DNA from: Gemmatimonadota bacterium
GTDB lineage: Bacteria > Latescibacterota > UBA2968
Direction: 5' to 3'
Assembly (NCBI GenBank): GCA_026705765.1
Contig: JAPPAB010000036.1
Span: 1-59,554 of the forward strand
DNA: 59,554 bases
Shown here: positions 1-9,480 of the stretch, piece after piece
How positions within the stretch are numbered: the first letter of the stretch is position 1
Layout of the letters: each line of letters opens with the position of its first letter
Position numbers and translations under genes: made by a program
The notes under the pieces: model-generated
Databases searched by the model: none
What the model saw: only the letters and a program-made list of their open reading frames with translations
Told to the model about the DNA's origin: nothing

Positions 1-1
1 A

Positions 2-685
2 GGCAATCGCGACTATGCGGGTCTGCTCATTGTGGAACGTCTGCTGGAAAAGCCTTCAAATTCCCTGGGTGCTTCACTGGTCGATTCTCGGCTCGCAAAA
101 TCTTTCAGCGTCTCAGTAGGCAGCTTTAAGGGATTCGGCTTGATGACTTGCCAGGCAGAACTGCCCCATAATACATCCCGAAATACGATCCAGGACATGA
201 TCCATGTGGCATTGGTAAATCTGAAAACCATTTCTGATGCAGAATTCAATGCCGCCCGAAACCAGAAGTTGTCCAGCCTGTATTCCGCATTTTACAACCG
301 CTCAAGCATGGCGACTTCATTTGGCGGCGCATTTGCCCACGCCGATGATCCCTTGCTATATCCAAAATTGATACAAGATCTTAAATCCATCCGCGCAGAA
401 GATATTCCGCGCATCATCGATCAATATCTGAAAGATGACAATTCAATCACCCACTCCCTCACAGAGATAGAAAAAAAAGAACTGCCTCCGAAAAAGCCCC
501 GAACCTTTGGATACTATTCAGGTATAGTATTGGCATTGGTCGGTATTCTAACGCTGTTGGGCGGTATTGTCGCACTATTTGTATGGAAAATAAAAAAATG
601 GCAGAGAAAGGCCAGGATCAGGATGACTTTCTCCACTTCTCAAAAGGTGACACTCAATGAAACGATTTTTAGCCCTGATATTTAG
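2..685 (+). CDS. M16-family peptidase-like protein, C-terminal part, membrane-anchored (5' end outside window)
   Basis: The reading frame is open from the left edge, so only the C-terminal ~227 residues are present and the true start is outside. The visible part matches the C-terminal half of an M16 (insulinase/pitrilysin-like) subunit, with motifs such as LGASLVDSRLAKSFSV and a region ending in a conserved helical repeat. The last ~50 residues hold one hydrophobic segment (YYSGIVLALVGILTLLGGIVA) followed by a basic tail, so the protein is probably anchored in the inner membrane with the catalytic part outside. It overlaps the next M16-like gene by 29 bases in another frame, which points to translational coupling and a two-subunit complex. 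The zinc-binding motif, if any, lies in the missing N-terminal part. Family call is from sequence resemblance; substrate is unknown. Confidence 0.72.
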   Translation, partial: GNRDYAGLLIVERLLEKPSNSLGASLVDSRLAKSFSVSVGSFKGFGLMTCQAELPHNTSRNTIQDMIHVALVNLKTISDAEFNAARNQKLSSLYSAFYNRSSMATSFGGAFAHADDPLLYPKLIQDLKSIRAEDIPRIIDQYLKDDNSITHSLTEIEKKELPPKKPRTFGYYSGIVLALVGILTLLGGIVALFVWKIKKWQRKARIRMTFSTSQKVTLNETIFSPDI

Positions 686-1994
686 CTTTGTTCTACTTGG
701 CACCCTATCTGCGTTTGCCGAGATCCCTAACCACCACATCTTTTATCGCATCGACAAACGCGCCCCCCTCACCAGAATTGAAATTGTCTTTCTCGGCGCG
801 GGAAGTGGTGCGGAACACCCTTCGCAGATTGGCCTTGCAAAAACAGTCGAAAAATTGATTTGGGAAATAGCAAAAAAACAGGGGCACCTGGATCAACTCG
901 AAGCATTGGGCACCCATCTGAATATCACGACCAGCACTGAATACCAGACCATCTCCATTTATGGCTTATCCGAGCACAGTGGCAAAGCAATAGAAATAGT
1001 CCGCGACCTGATATATAATCTCGCGTTTACAGAGTATGATCTGAAATATGTAAAAGCACAACTAAGTGCCGATTACAAAAATGAGATCAAAAGATCAAAC
1101 TATAGGCTGATGAAAAATCTGGCACTGTCACAAACCCTTGGCATCATGAAAATGCGCTCATTAAAAACGCTGAATGATCTCTCATTGGACGACGTCAGAC
1201 AATACGCGGATCAACTCCTGAAAACAGACGTGGTATTCTTTAAGGTCATTTCAGACCGCGATTCCACTGAAATTGCCAACGCACTGCGTCCATTAACAGA
1301 AGAAAGGAAGATGCGCGGGCAGGCGGGCGGCTTTGTACATTCATTGAATTTACCATCAACAAATGCCAAAGTTGGTCCCACGGCTTTTATTTTTCAAAAT
1401 TATTCACACTTAAAAAATGTATTCTGTCGTTGGCTGATTCCCTCCGGCCGAACGGGTGAAGAAAATTATATTCCAAACATGATATCGGACACGCTTGGCC
1501 GATATCCTGAGTCCAGATTGCTCTATAAATATTTCAGAGGAGAATTGAAATTGGTCTATGGGACTTCTACTCGGTATCTATCCGAACAAAATGCCCGATA
1601 TATCGAAATCTATGCCGATCCCCAACTCCATAATAGCGAAGAATTGATCACAAAAATGTACGACTTCATCCAAAACCTGCCCGACAACCCTCGCTTTTGG
1701 GAAACACTCAAAGAACACCGTGAAACTGACGATATATCTTTTGTCCACGACAGAACACCACAGCAAAGCCTCAACCGCGAGGTAAACAGAGCCATTTACA
1801 AATCACCGCGCCGCAAAGGCGGATTTGATGCCGTTACCGACGATGAAGTCCGCGCCTTTCTCGAAAAATACTTTGTGCCGCAGAATATGATCATGATCTT
1901 CGTCGGCCCCAGGGATCACATTACCGAAATCCTGAACACCCATTTGCCCGAAGTCGATATTCGCGTTCACAATACCAAAGAACTGATCGAATAA
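657..1994 (+). CDS. Secreted M16-like subunit without the zinc motif
   Basis: A 445-residue protein beginning with a clear signal peptide (basic start, hydrophobic core, cleavage near AFA-EIP). Beyond it the layout fits an M16B peptidase subunit: N-terminal domain, a helical middle, and a C-terminal domain ending in PQNMIMIFVGPRDHI, typical of the fold. The HxxEH zinc motif expected around residues 40-52 is not there; the region reads GLAKTVEKLIWE. In M16B pairs one subunit carries zinc and the partner is a catalytically dead, substrate-shaping subunit, so this is likely the inactive partner of the upstream gene. The start overlaps the upstream gene by 29 bases. A hairpin terminator follows directly after the stop. 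Confident about the family, moderate about the role. Confidence 0.75.
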   Translation: MKRFLALIFSFVLLGTLSAFAEIPNHHIFYRIDKRAPLTRIEIVFLGAGSGAEHPSQIGLAKTVEKLIWEIAKKQGHLDQLEALGTHLNITTSTEYQTISIYGLSEHSGKAIEIVRDLIYNLAFTEYDLKYVKAQLSADYKNEIKRSNYRLMKNLALSQTLGIMKMRSLKTLNDLSLDDVRQYADQLLKTDVVFFKVISDRDSTEIANALRPLTEERKMRGQAGGFVHSLNLPSTNAKVGPTAFIFQNYSHLKNVFCRWLIPSGRTGEENYIPNMISDTLGRYPESRLLYKYFRGELKLVYGTSTRYLSEQNARYIEIYADPQLHNSEELITKMYDFIQNLPDNPRFWETLKEHRETDDISFVHDRTPQQSLNREVNRAIYKSPRRKGGFDAVTDDEVRAFLEKYFVPQNMIMIFVGPRDHITEILNTHLPEVDIRVHNTKELIE

Positions 1995-2033
1995 AAAAGC
2001 CCACTCGCTCCCCAGCAGGTGGGCTTTTCTTTC
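1995..2033 (+). terminator. Rho-independent terminator after the M16-like pair
   Basis: A 10-bp perfect inverted repeat (AAAAGCCCAC ... GTGGGCTTTT, 1995-2004 with 2019-2028) runs into a T-rich tract right after the stop codon at 1994. It separates the plus-strand M16-like pair from the convergent minus-strand gene and may work in both directions. Confidence 0.85.
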
Positions 2034-2034
2034 T

Positions 2035-2062
2035 TACTTCACACTTCCTACTTCACACTTCC
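2035..2062. repeat. Two tandem copies of a 14-bp repeat
   Basis: TACTTCACACTTCC occurs twice head to tail (2035-2048, 2049-2062) at the 3' end of the opine-dehydrogenase-like gene. The same 14-mer recurs once at 38971-38984, again at a gene 3' end. It is probably a small interspersed repeat of this genome. Confidence 0.7.
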
Positions 2063-3150
2063 TAATACCCATTCTCCAAAAACCCATTCAAATCCTCCAA
2101 CCCCATCCCCTCAATCCCCAACTCGCGCACGCTGCGCCCTGAAGTCCACCCATCAAAACCCATCACCACAGATGCAATATCCACCAGCCCGCGCATCAAC
2201 GGCGCCTCCACCCCGTATTGCGCGCCCACATCGTGCCAGGCTGAAAGACCGTAGGGAATATCCTCCGTGAGCCATCGGCTCTCCAGCGATCCCGGTGCCT
2301 TGAGTTGCGTCAGCATCCGGCTGCCATTAATCGCGGCCCACAAATCCCCCTTCGGACCAAAACCCGCCCGATAAAACGCCTCATCAGCCGCCACCAGATC
2401 ATACCCCAAAGCCTTTGCAATCGCTCTGCGCTCGGCATCCACAGCCATAATCGTCTTCGCCACAGACGGGGAAACCCCCTCCTCGTAAAAATAGAACTCC
2501 CCGTGAGAATACTCAATCCGCCCCGCATTCATCAACACACCCGCGGGATGCACAACCGGATTCATCGCAGACAAACCACACGCCATCACCGTCGGATACG
2601 TCTGAATCCCCGGAAAAAAAGGCGATAAACGCTCGCGCACACGCTCAGTCTCCGTCGCCGGCAAAACCCCCAAACCCAACCCCGTCACAGTACCCCAAAT
2701 CGTCGCCGTATCCGGCGCAGTCTTCCGACACACATAAGGCGCAGTATCCACCTCGGCAAGCGCGACACCCGCCACACCCCGTTCCCACAACAGCGTCGCC
2801 CATTCCAGCGTACCCAGCGTACCCGGCATCAGCACCACCGTATGCTCGGGGCCCAGATAGGGCGCACACGCCAGCGCAAACGGTTTATGCGCATACGCTG
2901 GCACAATCACCAGAATCAGATCCGAAGCATTCAGTGCCGCCTCAATATCCGTGGTCAAAGAGTGAACCTTCGCCGCCCCTGTCTCCTCAACACCCTCCAG
3001 ATGAATCACCCCACTATCGCGCACGGGATCAAGCATCTCTCTGAAATCCGGCAATTCGCAAAGCGTAACGCCAAACCCCTTCAAAGTCAGATTCGCAGCC
3101 GCGGCAAACGCCGTATTACCCCCACCCAAAATTGTAATATGTTCAGACAT
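2062..3150 (-). CDS. Opine/octopine dehydrogenase-family NAD(P) oxidoreductase
   Basis: About 362 residues. The N-terminus has a Rossmann nucleotide-binding turn (HITILGGGNTAFAAAANLTLKG), and the C-terminal half matches the NAD/NADP octopine/nopaline dehydrogenase domain (PVVHPAGVLMNAGRIEYS contains the conserved N/H region). Members reductively condense an amino acid with a keto acid, or run the reverse reaction; related proteins with broader substrates share the fold. I chose the ATG at 3150 because a GGAGAG site sits eight bases before it; an ATG 18 bases further up lacks one. The gene begins four bases after the stop of the GH172-like gene, so the two are one operon, which suggests turnover of a sugar- or amino-acid-derived substrate. 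The exact substrate cannot be read from sequence. Confidence 0.78.
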   Translation of the reverse strand: MSEHITILGGGNTAFAAAANLTLKGFGVTLCELPDFREMLDPVRDSGVIHLEGVEETGAAKVHSLTTDIEAALNASDLILVIVPAYAHKPFALACAPYLGPEHTVVLMPGTLGTLEWATLLWERGVAGVALAEVDTAPYVCRKTAPDTATIWGTVTGLGLGVLPATETERVRERLSPFFPGIQTYPTVMACGLSAMNPVVHPAGVLMNAGRIEYSHGEFYFYEEGVSPSVAKTIMAVDAERRAIAKALGYDLVAADEAFYRAGFGPKGDLWAAINGSRMLTQLKAPGSLESRWLTEDIPYGLSAWHDVGAQYGVEAPLMRGLVDIASVVMGFDGWTSGRSVRELGIEGMGLEDLNGFLENGY

Positions 3151-3154
3151 AGTC

Positions 3155-4315
3155 CTATCTCTCCTCACTCTTCATCGCCCACTGTTGCTTCTTCTCTCTC
3201 ATCTCCGCATTCAAATCCACCTCGCGATGCGGCGTCTGGTTCGCGCTATCCTTCACCCACTCACCTTCGCGCTTCTCTACAGGCTGTCGCTGTGCCACAT
3301 CTATAATCCCAAATGGGCGATGAGGCTCCTTCTGATACCAATAAGCCACAGACGCCATCTCATTCGCCAGATGATTCCCGTGACCGTGCTCAATCGTCAC
3401 CTTAATCTCCTTTTCAAACCGCACCGGATTGGTCAAATGAAACACATAAGACGTCTGATACCCGCCCGTATTCCGCTCGTAAATCGACGACCCATTCATC
3501 AAAAACGCATTATCCTGCATCCCCCACGCCTGATTGAGATAATCCTCGCTACCTGTACCGTGCAACTCAGGCGGCCATTTGTATCCATCCACCCAGATCA
3601 TATCATCGCCCTCGCCCCACCACGTCCCCTGAAAATTCGTCACCGACAAATTGCACCCAATATAATGCCCAACCCCTGTCGCCTCCAGAATCGCGTAATT
3701 GCCATCCCACGCCTGCCGCTCAACATTGACGATATTCGCCTCTGGCGTATTGACGCGAATCTCATGCCCCCAACCATCGCAGGGATTCTCTCGGTGAAAT
3801 TGCGCGTGAAAATACGCCGTATCTTCTCCCCAGGGATCGTCGTACAACTCGTAATCCACATAAAAATATTGCCGATAAGACTCATCGCCCTCATTCGTCA
3901 CCTCAATGCGCGCAGAACGATTAAACGGCATCAGCAAATAGCAATTCAGCGCGGCATTGGGCACAAACTGATTCTCGCGCTGGGCATTGGCAGACGCGGA
4001 AAAGGGCAGCGACTGAAAAGACGTGGAAATACCGTGTCCCAAACAAAAGAAATCACCCAGCGGCACCTCGACACTCGGATCGTCTTCACCATCCCAAAAC
4101 ATCTTTAAAACCACATTGCGAAAAGCACCATCCCCGCTTTGCGTCATCCAGATATGCGTAATACAACCCGGTCCCTTAAGATCGGCCAACACCCGCGTCT
4201 CCCCGCCCTCAATAACCCATGCATCGCCATTGCGTCCGCTAATATCCCACGACGATGCCCGCAGTGTCCTGGCCTTTTTGGTCTGTGTAAGTGAAGCGAG
4301 CAAATGAGCGTCCAT
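3155..4315 (-). CDS. DUF2961 / glycoside hydrolase family 172 protein
   Basis: A 386-residue protein without a signal peptide. Near the N-terminus it has LKGPGCITHIWMTQSGDGAFRN and later VEVPLGDFFCLGHG, the hallmarks of DUF2961. This beta-jelly-roll family is now grouped as GH172 and includes difructose-anhydride-forming enzymes and arabinofuranosidases. Further family motifs are GTGSEDYLNQAWG and TGGYQTSYVFHLTNPVRF. The ATG at 4315 is preceded by AAGGAGGAG, a very strong ribosome site. It is the first gene of a two-gene operon with the opine-dehydrogenase-like gene. Lack of a signal peptide suggests intracellular processing of an imported glycan, but substrate specificity is not deducible. 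Confidence 0.82.
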   Translation of the reverse strand: MDAHLLASLTQTKKARTLRASSWDISGRNGDAWVIEGGETRVLADLKGPGCITHIWMTQSGDGAFRNVVLKMFWDGEDDPSVEVPLGDFFCLGHGISTSFQSLPFSASANAQRENQFVPNAALNCYLLMPFNRSARIEVTNEGDESYRQYFYVDYELYDDPWGEDTAYFHAQFHRENPCDGWGHEIRVNTPEANIVNVERQAWDGNYAILEATGVGHYIGCNLSVTNFQGTWWGEGDDMIWVDGYKWPPELHGTGSEDYLNQAWGMQDNAFLMNGSSIYERNTGGYQTSYVFHLTNPVRFEKEIKVTIEHGHGNHLANEMASVAYWYQKEPHRPFGIIDVAQRQPVEKREGEWVKDSANQTPHREVDLNAEMREKKQQWAMKSEER

Positions 4316-4558
4316 CTCTCCTCCTTATTAAAAATTAACTTCCCTATCAACGCTCAGAATATTCGGAATTTTACCCACCGCGTCAAAGGGTTTTTTTACA
4401 AAAAAACAATACGTAAAAAAATGCATTGTTTCCCTATCGCACATGCGAAACCCATTTCTCCCAGCCTCCGCTTTTTTGCTCTAAATCTCGCATATACAGG
4501 TAATTGGACGCACGCACAACACAATGCGGGTAAAGTTACAATTTAAGCACATTTGGTA

Positions 4559-4591
4559 TTGACTTTTTTCATAGACCACCATATATTGTGT
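4559..4591 (+). promoter_or_regulatory. nrdA promoter with overlapping NrdR box
   Basis: A sigma70-type promoter is visible: -35 TTGACT (4559-4564), a 17-base spacer, and -10 TATATT (4582-4587). A 16-mer CCACCATATATTGTGT (4576-4591) lies over the -10 and matches 14 of 16 positions of the NrdR box consensus (acaCwAtATaTwGtgt). A second box one or three helical turns upstream is only very degenerate (4544-4559, about 8 of 16). NrdR is the ATP/dATP-sensing repressor of ribonucleotide reductase genes, so occupancy here would block polymerase. The 270 bases between this site and the start codon form a long leader with no recognised riboswitch. The upstream part (4316-4558) holds only A/T-rich tracts, including an inverted T7/A7 pair near 4391-4406. 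Confidence 0.7.
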
Positions 4592-4865
4592 TTGCAGTTG
4601 TTAGTGAAAATTCATCCACTCTCCCCCTTTACCTGCTTTTTACAGATAAGTTGTTATTTTTTTCGGGAAGACAAATCCATTATTCGCAGTCTCTCCCCAC
4701 CTCTGCGATTGGGATTTCCAACCTCATGTTTTCCCGATTTGTTGTCTTGAAATATATCCCCAACTCATCTCTTCAACCCTCCCCGTTGCGATCTTTGTGC
4801 AGCGGTTACGGGTTTATTTTTTCTGTCAGAACGCGCGGGAGTAGTTTCGCATTTGGGAGGCATGC

Positions 4866-7754
4866 ATGGCCGAAATAGTTGACACTTTACTGGAAGCGGT
4901 TGGTTTTGCGGTACGCAAACGCGATGGTCGGATCGTGGATTTTGACCGCGCGCGCATTGAACGCGCGATTGAGGCGGCATTTAGAGCCGAGTTGGGCTTG
5001 TCCAACGATCATTCATTGCCGCCCAAAATCGAAGCCGATGTGTCGGAACTCACCGACGCTGTTATTGCTGAAATTGAGGGGGAACTGCACGAACCGGATG
5101 ACAGCGTGGATGTCGAACGCATTCAGGACAAAGTCGAAATCCACTTAATGCGCGCAGGCCACTTTGCCGTCGCGCGGCGCTACATCGTCTATCGAGAAGA
5201 CCACAAAAAAGCCCGCGTACTCAGCGGCAAAGAAGAACCCCAGGACCCCAACGCGCCCAAACTGCGCGTACAAACAGCCGACGGCAAGCGCGAACCCCTC
5301 GATGCCAACCGCATTCGCGCCGAAGTATTTGCCGTTTGCGATGACGAGGTAGATCCCCAGGCCCTGCTCGACGAAATATATCGCTCCCTCTACGACGACA
5401 TCAAACCCGACGATATCGAACGCGCCATGATATTGGCAGCGCGCAGCCGCGTGGAAAAAGAACCCGCCTATAGCAAAGTTGCCATGCGATTGCTCCTCAA
5501 CGTGATCTATCGCCATGCCCTGGGGTTCAAACCCGCGATAGAAAACAGGGACACAGCCTGTCGGCAGGGATTTGCAAAATTTATTGAAACCGGCATTGAA
5601 AACGACCGTTTAGACCCCAAATTGCGCGTATTTGACCTGGAGCGTCTGTCCGCGGCATTAAAACCCGAGCGCGATGAAGACTTTGAATACCTGGGCGTAC
5701 AAACCATTTTTGATCGCTATTTGCTCCACGTCAACGAGCGCCGCATTGAAACCCCGCAGTTCTTCTGGATGCGCGTGGCAATGGGTCTCGCCTGGGACGA
5801 AGACGACAAAGAAACGCGCGCCATTCAATTTTACGAAGTACTGTCTTCCTTCCGATTCGTCTCTGCCACACCCACCCTGTTCAATGCCGGTACTCTGCAT
5901 CCGCAGCTATCCTCGTGTTATCTGTCAACCGCGCAAGATGATCTGGAACACATATTCAAAATGGTATCCGACAATGCCAAATTATCCAAATGGGCGGGTG
6001 GTCTGGGCAATGACTGGACAAATGTGCGCGCCACAAATTCCTATATCCGCGGCACAAATGGCAGAAGCCAGGGCGTCATTCCATTTTTGAAAGTCATAAA
6101 CGACACCGCCGTTGCCGTCAACCAGGGCGGAAAACGCAAGGGCGCGGTATGCTCCTATCTGGAAACCTGGCACCTGGATATTGAGGACTTTCTGGAACTG
6201 CGCAAAAACACGGGTGATGACCGCCGTCGCACACACGACATGAACACGGCCAACTGGATCCCCGACCTGTTTATGAAACGCGTCATGGAAAAGGGATCCT
6301 GGACCCTGTTCAGCCCGGATGAAGTCCCCGACCTGCACGATCTGTACGGCAAAGCATTTGAAGAAAAATACCTCACCTATGAACAAAAAGCCGAAGCCGG
6401 TGAACTGCAACAATCTCGCCAGATCGATGCCGTGCAATTGTGGCGAAAAATGTTGTCCATGCTCTTTGAAACCGGACACCCGTGGATCACATTTAAAGAC
6501 CCGTCCAACATCCGCTCCCCGCAGGATCACGCGGGCGTTGTCCACAGCTCGAATTTATGTACTGAAATACTGTTGAACACGAGCCGCGAAGAAACCGCGG
6601 TGTGCAATCTCGGCTCTGTAAATCTCGTGGCACACATCACACCCACGGGCCTCAACCGCGAGTTGTTGGAAGACACGATATCCACCGCGCTTCGAATGCT
6701 GGACAACGTAATCGACATCAATTTCTATCCCACAGAAGAAGCCGCCACATCCAACAAACGCCACCGCCCCGTGGGCCTGGGCGTGATGGGATTTCAGGAC
6801 GCACTCTACCCGTTGAATTTGCCCTACGATTCGCAAGGCGCAGTTGACTTTGCCGACATCAGCATGGAAATGATCTCGTACTACGCGATCCTCGCCTCAA
6901 CGCGCCTGGCCGAAGAACGCGGCACATACCATTCCTACATCGGTTCAAAATGGGACCGCGGCATTTTGCCCATCGATACCCTGACCGTGTTGGGACAGGA
7001 ACGGGGGGCGTACCTCGAAGTCGATACCTCCGCGCGCCTGGACTGGAATGTGGTGCGCGAGGCTGTCGCCAAACACGGCATGCGAAACAGCAACGTCATG
7101 GCCATTGCCCCAACCGCCACCATATCGAACATCTCGGGCGTGACACAATCCATCGAGCCGATGTATCGCAACCTGTATGTAAAAGCAAATCTATCCGGTG
7201 ACTTCACAGTATTAAATCCCTACATGGTCAATGCGTTAAAAGCACGCGACCTGTGGGATGACCAGATGGTAGATGACCTGAAATACTACGACGGCTCAGT
7301 CCAGGAAATCGACCGCGTGCCGCAAGATGTGAAAGACCTCTACAAAACCGCATTTGAAGTAGCCCCCGAATGGCTCATCGAATGCGCCAGCCGCCGGCAA
7401 AAGTGGATCGACATGGGCCAATCCCTGAACCTGTACATCGCAGCCCCCAGCGGCAAAGCACTGGACGACATGTACAAACTCGCCTGGATACGCGGGCTGA
7501 AAACCACGTACTACTTGCGCTCACTCGCCGCGACCCAGATCGAAAAATCCACCATGGACATCAACAAACGCGGCGTCCAGCCCCGGTGGATGCAGTCCAA
7601 ATCCGCTTCGAGCGATGTGCAAGTACAACGCGAAGACGCACCTGTTGAAACAGACGCGTCTCTCAATGGACAGGTACACCAAGCACCTGCCACCCCAGGC
7701 CCAACAGCCGAGGCGTGCGATATTACAGATGGGACATGTGAGGCGTGTCAGTAG
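4866..7754 (+). CDS. nrdA: Class I ribonucleoside-diphosphate reductase, alpha subunit with two ATP-cones
   Basis: A 962-residue large subunit that reduces ribonucleotides to deoxyribonucleotides. It has two N-terminal ATP-cone domains (about residues 14-105 and 132-220), where the E. coli protein has one. The catalytic barrel is complete: the redox cysteines C351 (SSCYLS) and C580 ([10 protein letters not shown]), and the finger-loop N563/C565/E567 (SSNLCTEI). Near the end is a C-x-x-C pair (C958, C961) that would hand electrons in from thioredoxin or glutaredoxin. A GGGAGG ribosome site ends five bases before the ATG at 4866; an out-of-frame ATG overlaps at 4862. It is far from its partner nrdB (14546) but both carry NrdR-like boxes. 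Multiple ATP-cones are often found with class Ic small subunits, which fits the NrdB here. Confidence 0.96.
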   Translation: MAEIVDTLLEAVGFAVRKRDGRIVDFDRARIERAIEAAFRAELGLSNDHSLPPKIEADVSELTDAVIAEIEGELHEPDDSVDVERIQDKVEIHLMRAGHFAVARRYIVYREDHKKARVLSGKEEPQDPNAPKLRVQTADGKREPLDANRIRAEVFAVCDDEVDPQALLDEIYRSLYDDIKPDDIERAMILAARSRVEKEPAYSKVAMRLLLNVIYRHALGFKPAIENRDTACRQGFAKFIETGIENDRLDPKLRVFDLERLSAALKPERDEDFEYLGVQTIFDRYLLHVNERRIETPQFFWMRVAMGLAWDEDDKETRAIQFYEVLSSFRFVSATPTLFNAGTLHPQLSSCYLSTAQDDLEHIFKMVSDNAKLSKWAGGLGNDWTNVRATNSYIRGTNGRSQGVIPFLKVINDTAVAVNQGGKRKGAVCSYLETWHLDIEDFLELRKNTGDDRRRTHDMNTANWIPDLFMKRVMEKGSWTLFSPDEVPDLHDLYGKAFEEKYLTYEQKAEAGELQQSRQIDAVQLWRKMLSMLFETGHPWITFKDPSNIRSPQDHAGVVHSSNLCTEILLNTSREETAVCNLGSVNLVAHITPTGLNRELLEDTISTALRMLDNVIDINFYPTEEAATSNKRHRPVGLGVMGFQDALYPLNLPYDSQGAVDFADISMEMISYYAILASTRLAEERGTYHSYIGSKWDRGILPIDTLTVLGQERGAYLEVDTSARLDWNVVREAVAKHGMRNSNVMAIAPTATISNISGVTQSIEPMYRNLYVKANLSGDFTVLNPYMVNALKARDLWDDQMVDDLKYYDGSVQEIDRVPQDVKDLYKTAFEVAPEWLIECASRRQKWIDMGQSLNLYIAAPSGKALDDMYKLAWIRGLKTTYYLRSLAATQIEKSTMDINKRGVQPRWMQSKSASSDVQVQREDAPVETDASLNGQVHQAPATPGPTAEACDITDGTCEACQ

Positions 7755-7791
7755 GGTGGTTAGAAATAGGGATTGCTACTTTGGAGGTATT

Positions 7792-7849
7792 ATGAATTAA
7801 AAACTTATAAATAAGAGAAGGTCGTGTCTTTCACGGAGACACGACCTTC
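7792..7849 (+). terminator. Strong hairpin after nrdA, preceded by a two-codon mini-ORF
   Basis: A perfect 13-bp stem (GAAGGTCGTGTCT, 7817-7829, with 7837-7849) and 7-base loop lies 63 bases after the nrdA stop. No T-run follows, so it may act as an RNA-stabilising or factor-dependent end rather than a classical terminator. Just before it, TTGGAGGTATT precedes ATG-AAT-TAA (7792-7800), a ribosome site with a two-codon frame. The remaining stretch to 8000 shows nothing else. Confidence 0.55.
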
Positions 7850-8000
7850 AAAGATCTAATAAGTACTGACTTGACTGCATCAGTTGGCTGAATTTATGAC
7901 AATTCTAATATCCTGACAAGTGTAAAATCAAGCGGTTTGGTGTAAAAATTTAAGCGTAGTACAAATTTTAACAAGGCAGATAAATTTTCGGAGGATTCCG

Positions 8001-9410
8001 ATGAGCAATAAATACCTTATCGTTGATACAAACGTGCTGCTTCATTACCAGCCAATCAATCAGATTAACTGGTCGAAAATCTCGGGATGTGAGAATCCCA
8101 TAATCTATGTGCCTCTTATAGTCATCGAAGAACTTGACAAGCATAAGGATCAACACAGGCTTGCCAAGATGCGAGAACGAGCGAGAAAGACTCTCGCACT
8201 AATTGATAAGGTCATCGGCGACAAATTCTCTGGAGATCTGAGAGAAGGTGTGCAGTTGATCGTCGAATCGGTGCCTCCAAAGGTGGACTGGGAAGAGCTA
8301 AAGCTGGAAAAAAACAAACCAGACCATCAGGTCATCGCGTCTGCTTTTGCAAAGAATTCTGATTCCAATCAAGTGGCTGTAGTCCATAGAGACTATACTA
8401 TTAAGCTGACTTTAAGAAGACTGAAATTACAATCCCTTGAACTCCCGGCAGAACTACTGTTGGAGGACGCCGTTGATGAATCAGATCGTGAGATTAAAAC
8501 TCTTCGCCTTGAAAATGAGCGCCTCAAGTCGCGGTTACCCAAACTTTGTCTGGAGTCAGGAAAGAATTCGAATCGAGGCTTGATAGTAGTAGGCCCAAAG
8601 CTTCATCCTTATTCACCGACCGAACTCGAGGATATTCTACAGAGACTCCGTGGGAAGTATCCTTTGATGGAGATGGAGAACACTCAGAACGAATATCTTT
8701 CGAGACCGGGGGCAATCCCCAGTAGCACAGCGAGCCTGACTCTCTCCAGGGGCATAACAAGCATGTCCACCCCCAAGAACATAGCGGATATGTTAAATAA
8801 ATCGGACCTGTTAAATAAATCGGTGATTACCAATGAACAACGGAAACACTACAACGATGAGTTATATGCATTCTTTGAGGAATACCGAAACTGGCTCATC
8901 CAAACGAGAGGTATTGAAATTCAGAGGTCCCTATTTAGGCCGCTCGACCTCTGGATTTTCAACAGTGGGTCTTGTCCGGCACAAGATGTGGATGTGAAGG
9001 TCCGGTTCCCCAATTTTGTAAGTGTTTCAATAGACGAAAATTCTCTGTACCTACCCCCTGAGCCAAAACCACCCGAACGACCAAAACCAAAAAACATATT
9101 CGAATCTTACTTAACCCCAGATTTTCGAACCGACCTGTCATCACTTCATTTTCGATCATTATCAGATTTAAACCGCCTTACAAACTTCCAGCCAGAAGCG
9201 TCAATATACGAAGACGATAGGGGCACCTGCGTGGCCATGCATTGGGATAATCTTAAGCACGGCTATCGTTATCAGATATCGCCAATACCACATGTGCAGT
9301 TTGAATCCTATGAATTCGTTAAGAGTTTTCAGTTAGAATATTGGATTAGCGCAGCGAATTTATCCTCTGCCCGCGAGGGTACGTTTAATGTTGAAGTTAG
9401 GATAGATTAG
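8001..9410 (+). CDS. PIN-domain protein with a large unrecognised C-terminal region
   Basis: 469 residues, with GGAGG eleven bases before the ATG. Residues 1-160 form a PIN-type RNase fold: YLIVDTNVLLHYQ with the first catalytic Asp, IVIEELDKHK with the conserved Glu, KPDHQVIASA with the third acid, and HRDYTIKL near the fourth. The opening resembles the PIN domain found in front of PhoH-type ATPases, but no ATPase follows. A short coiled coil (about 165-180, REIKTLRLENERLKSRL) links to ~280 residues I do not recognise, rich in beta-prone and proline segments. Probably a stand-alone ribonuclease of an accessory island; no antitoxin-like gene is adjacent. It sits between nrdA and an IS256-type element. 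Function beyond nuclease is unknown. Confidence 0.7.
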   Translation: MSNKYLIVDTNVLLHYQPINQINWSKISGCENPIIYVPLIVIEELDKHKDQHRLAKMRERARKTLALIDKVIGDKFSGDLREGVQLIVESVPPKVDWEELKLEKNKPDHQVIASAFAKNSDSNQVAVVHRDYTIKLTLRRLKLQSLELPAELLLEDAVDESDREIKTLRLENERLKSRLPKLCLESGKNSNRGLIVVGPKLHPYSPTELEDILQRLRGKYPLMEMENTQNEYLSRPGAIPSSTASLTLSRGITSMSTPKNIADMLNKSDLLNKSVITNEQRKHYNDELYAFFEEYRNWLIQTRGIEIQRSLFRPLDLWIFNSGSCPAQDVDVKVRFPNFVSVSIDENSLYLPPEPKPPERPKPKNIFESYLTPDFRTDLSSLHFRSLSDLNRLTNFQPEASIYEDDRGTCVAMHWDNLKHGYRYQISPIPHVQFESYEFVKSFQLEYWISAANLSSAREGTFNVEVRID

Positions 9411-9480
9411 CCAAGGTGGGGATACTGGTATAAAAAAGGCTAAAGGCATCAATGAAAAAAGATGGGTCAAGTCCAAAAAG

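Noticed and set aside
3185-4108. 307-codon plus-strand frame opposite the GH172 gene
   Set aside because: Antisense shadow rich in Arg, Ile and His; the minus-strand protein is a clear family member with a strong ribosome site.
4316-4865. Cobalamin or other riboswitch in the nrdA leader
   Set aside because: I looked for conserved riboswitch cores and saw none; the promoter/NrdR explanation is better supported.
5982-6545. Long minus-strand open frame inside nrdA
   Set aside because: It mirrors the codon pattern of nrdA, has no ribosome site and resembles no protein; nrdA motifs are certain on the other strand.
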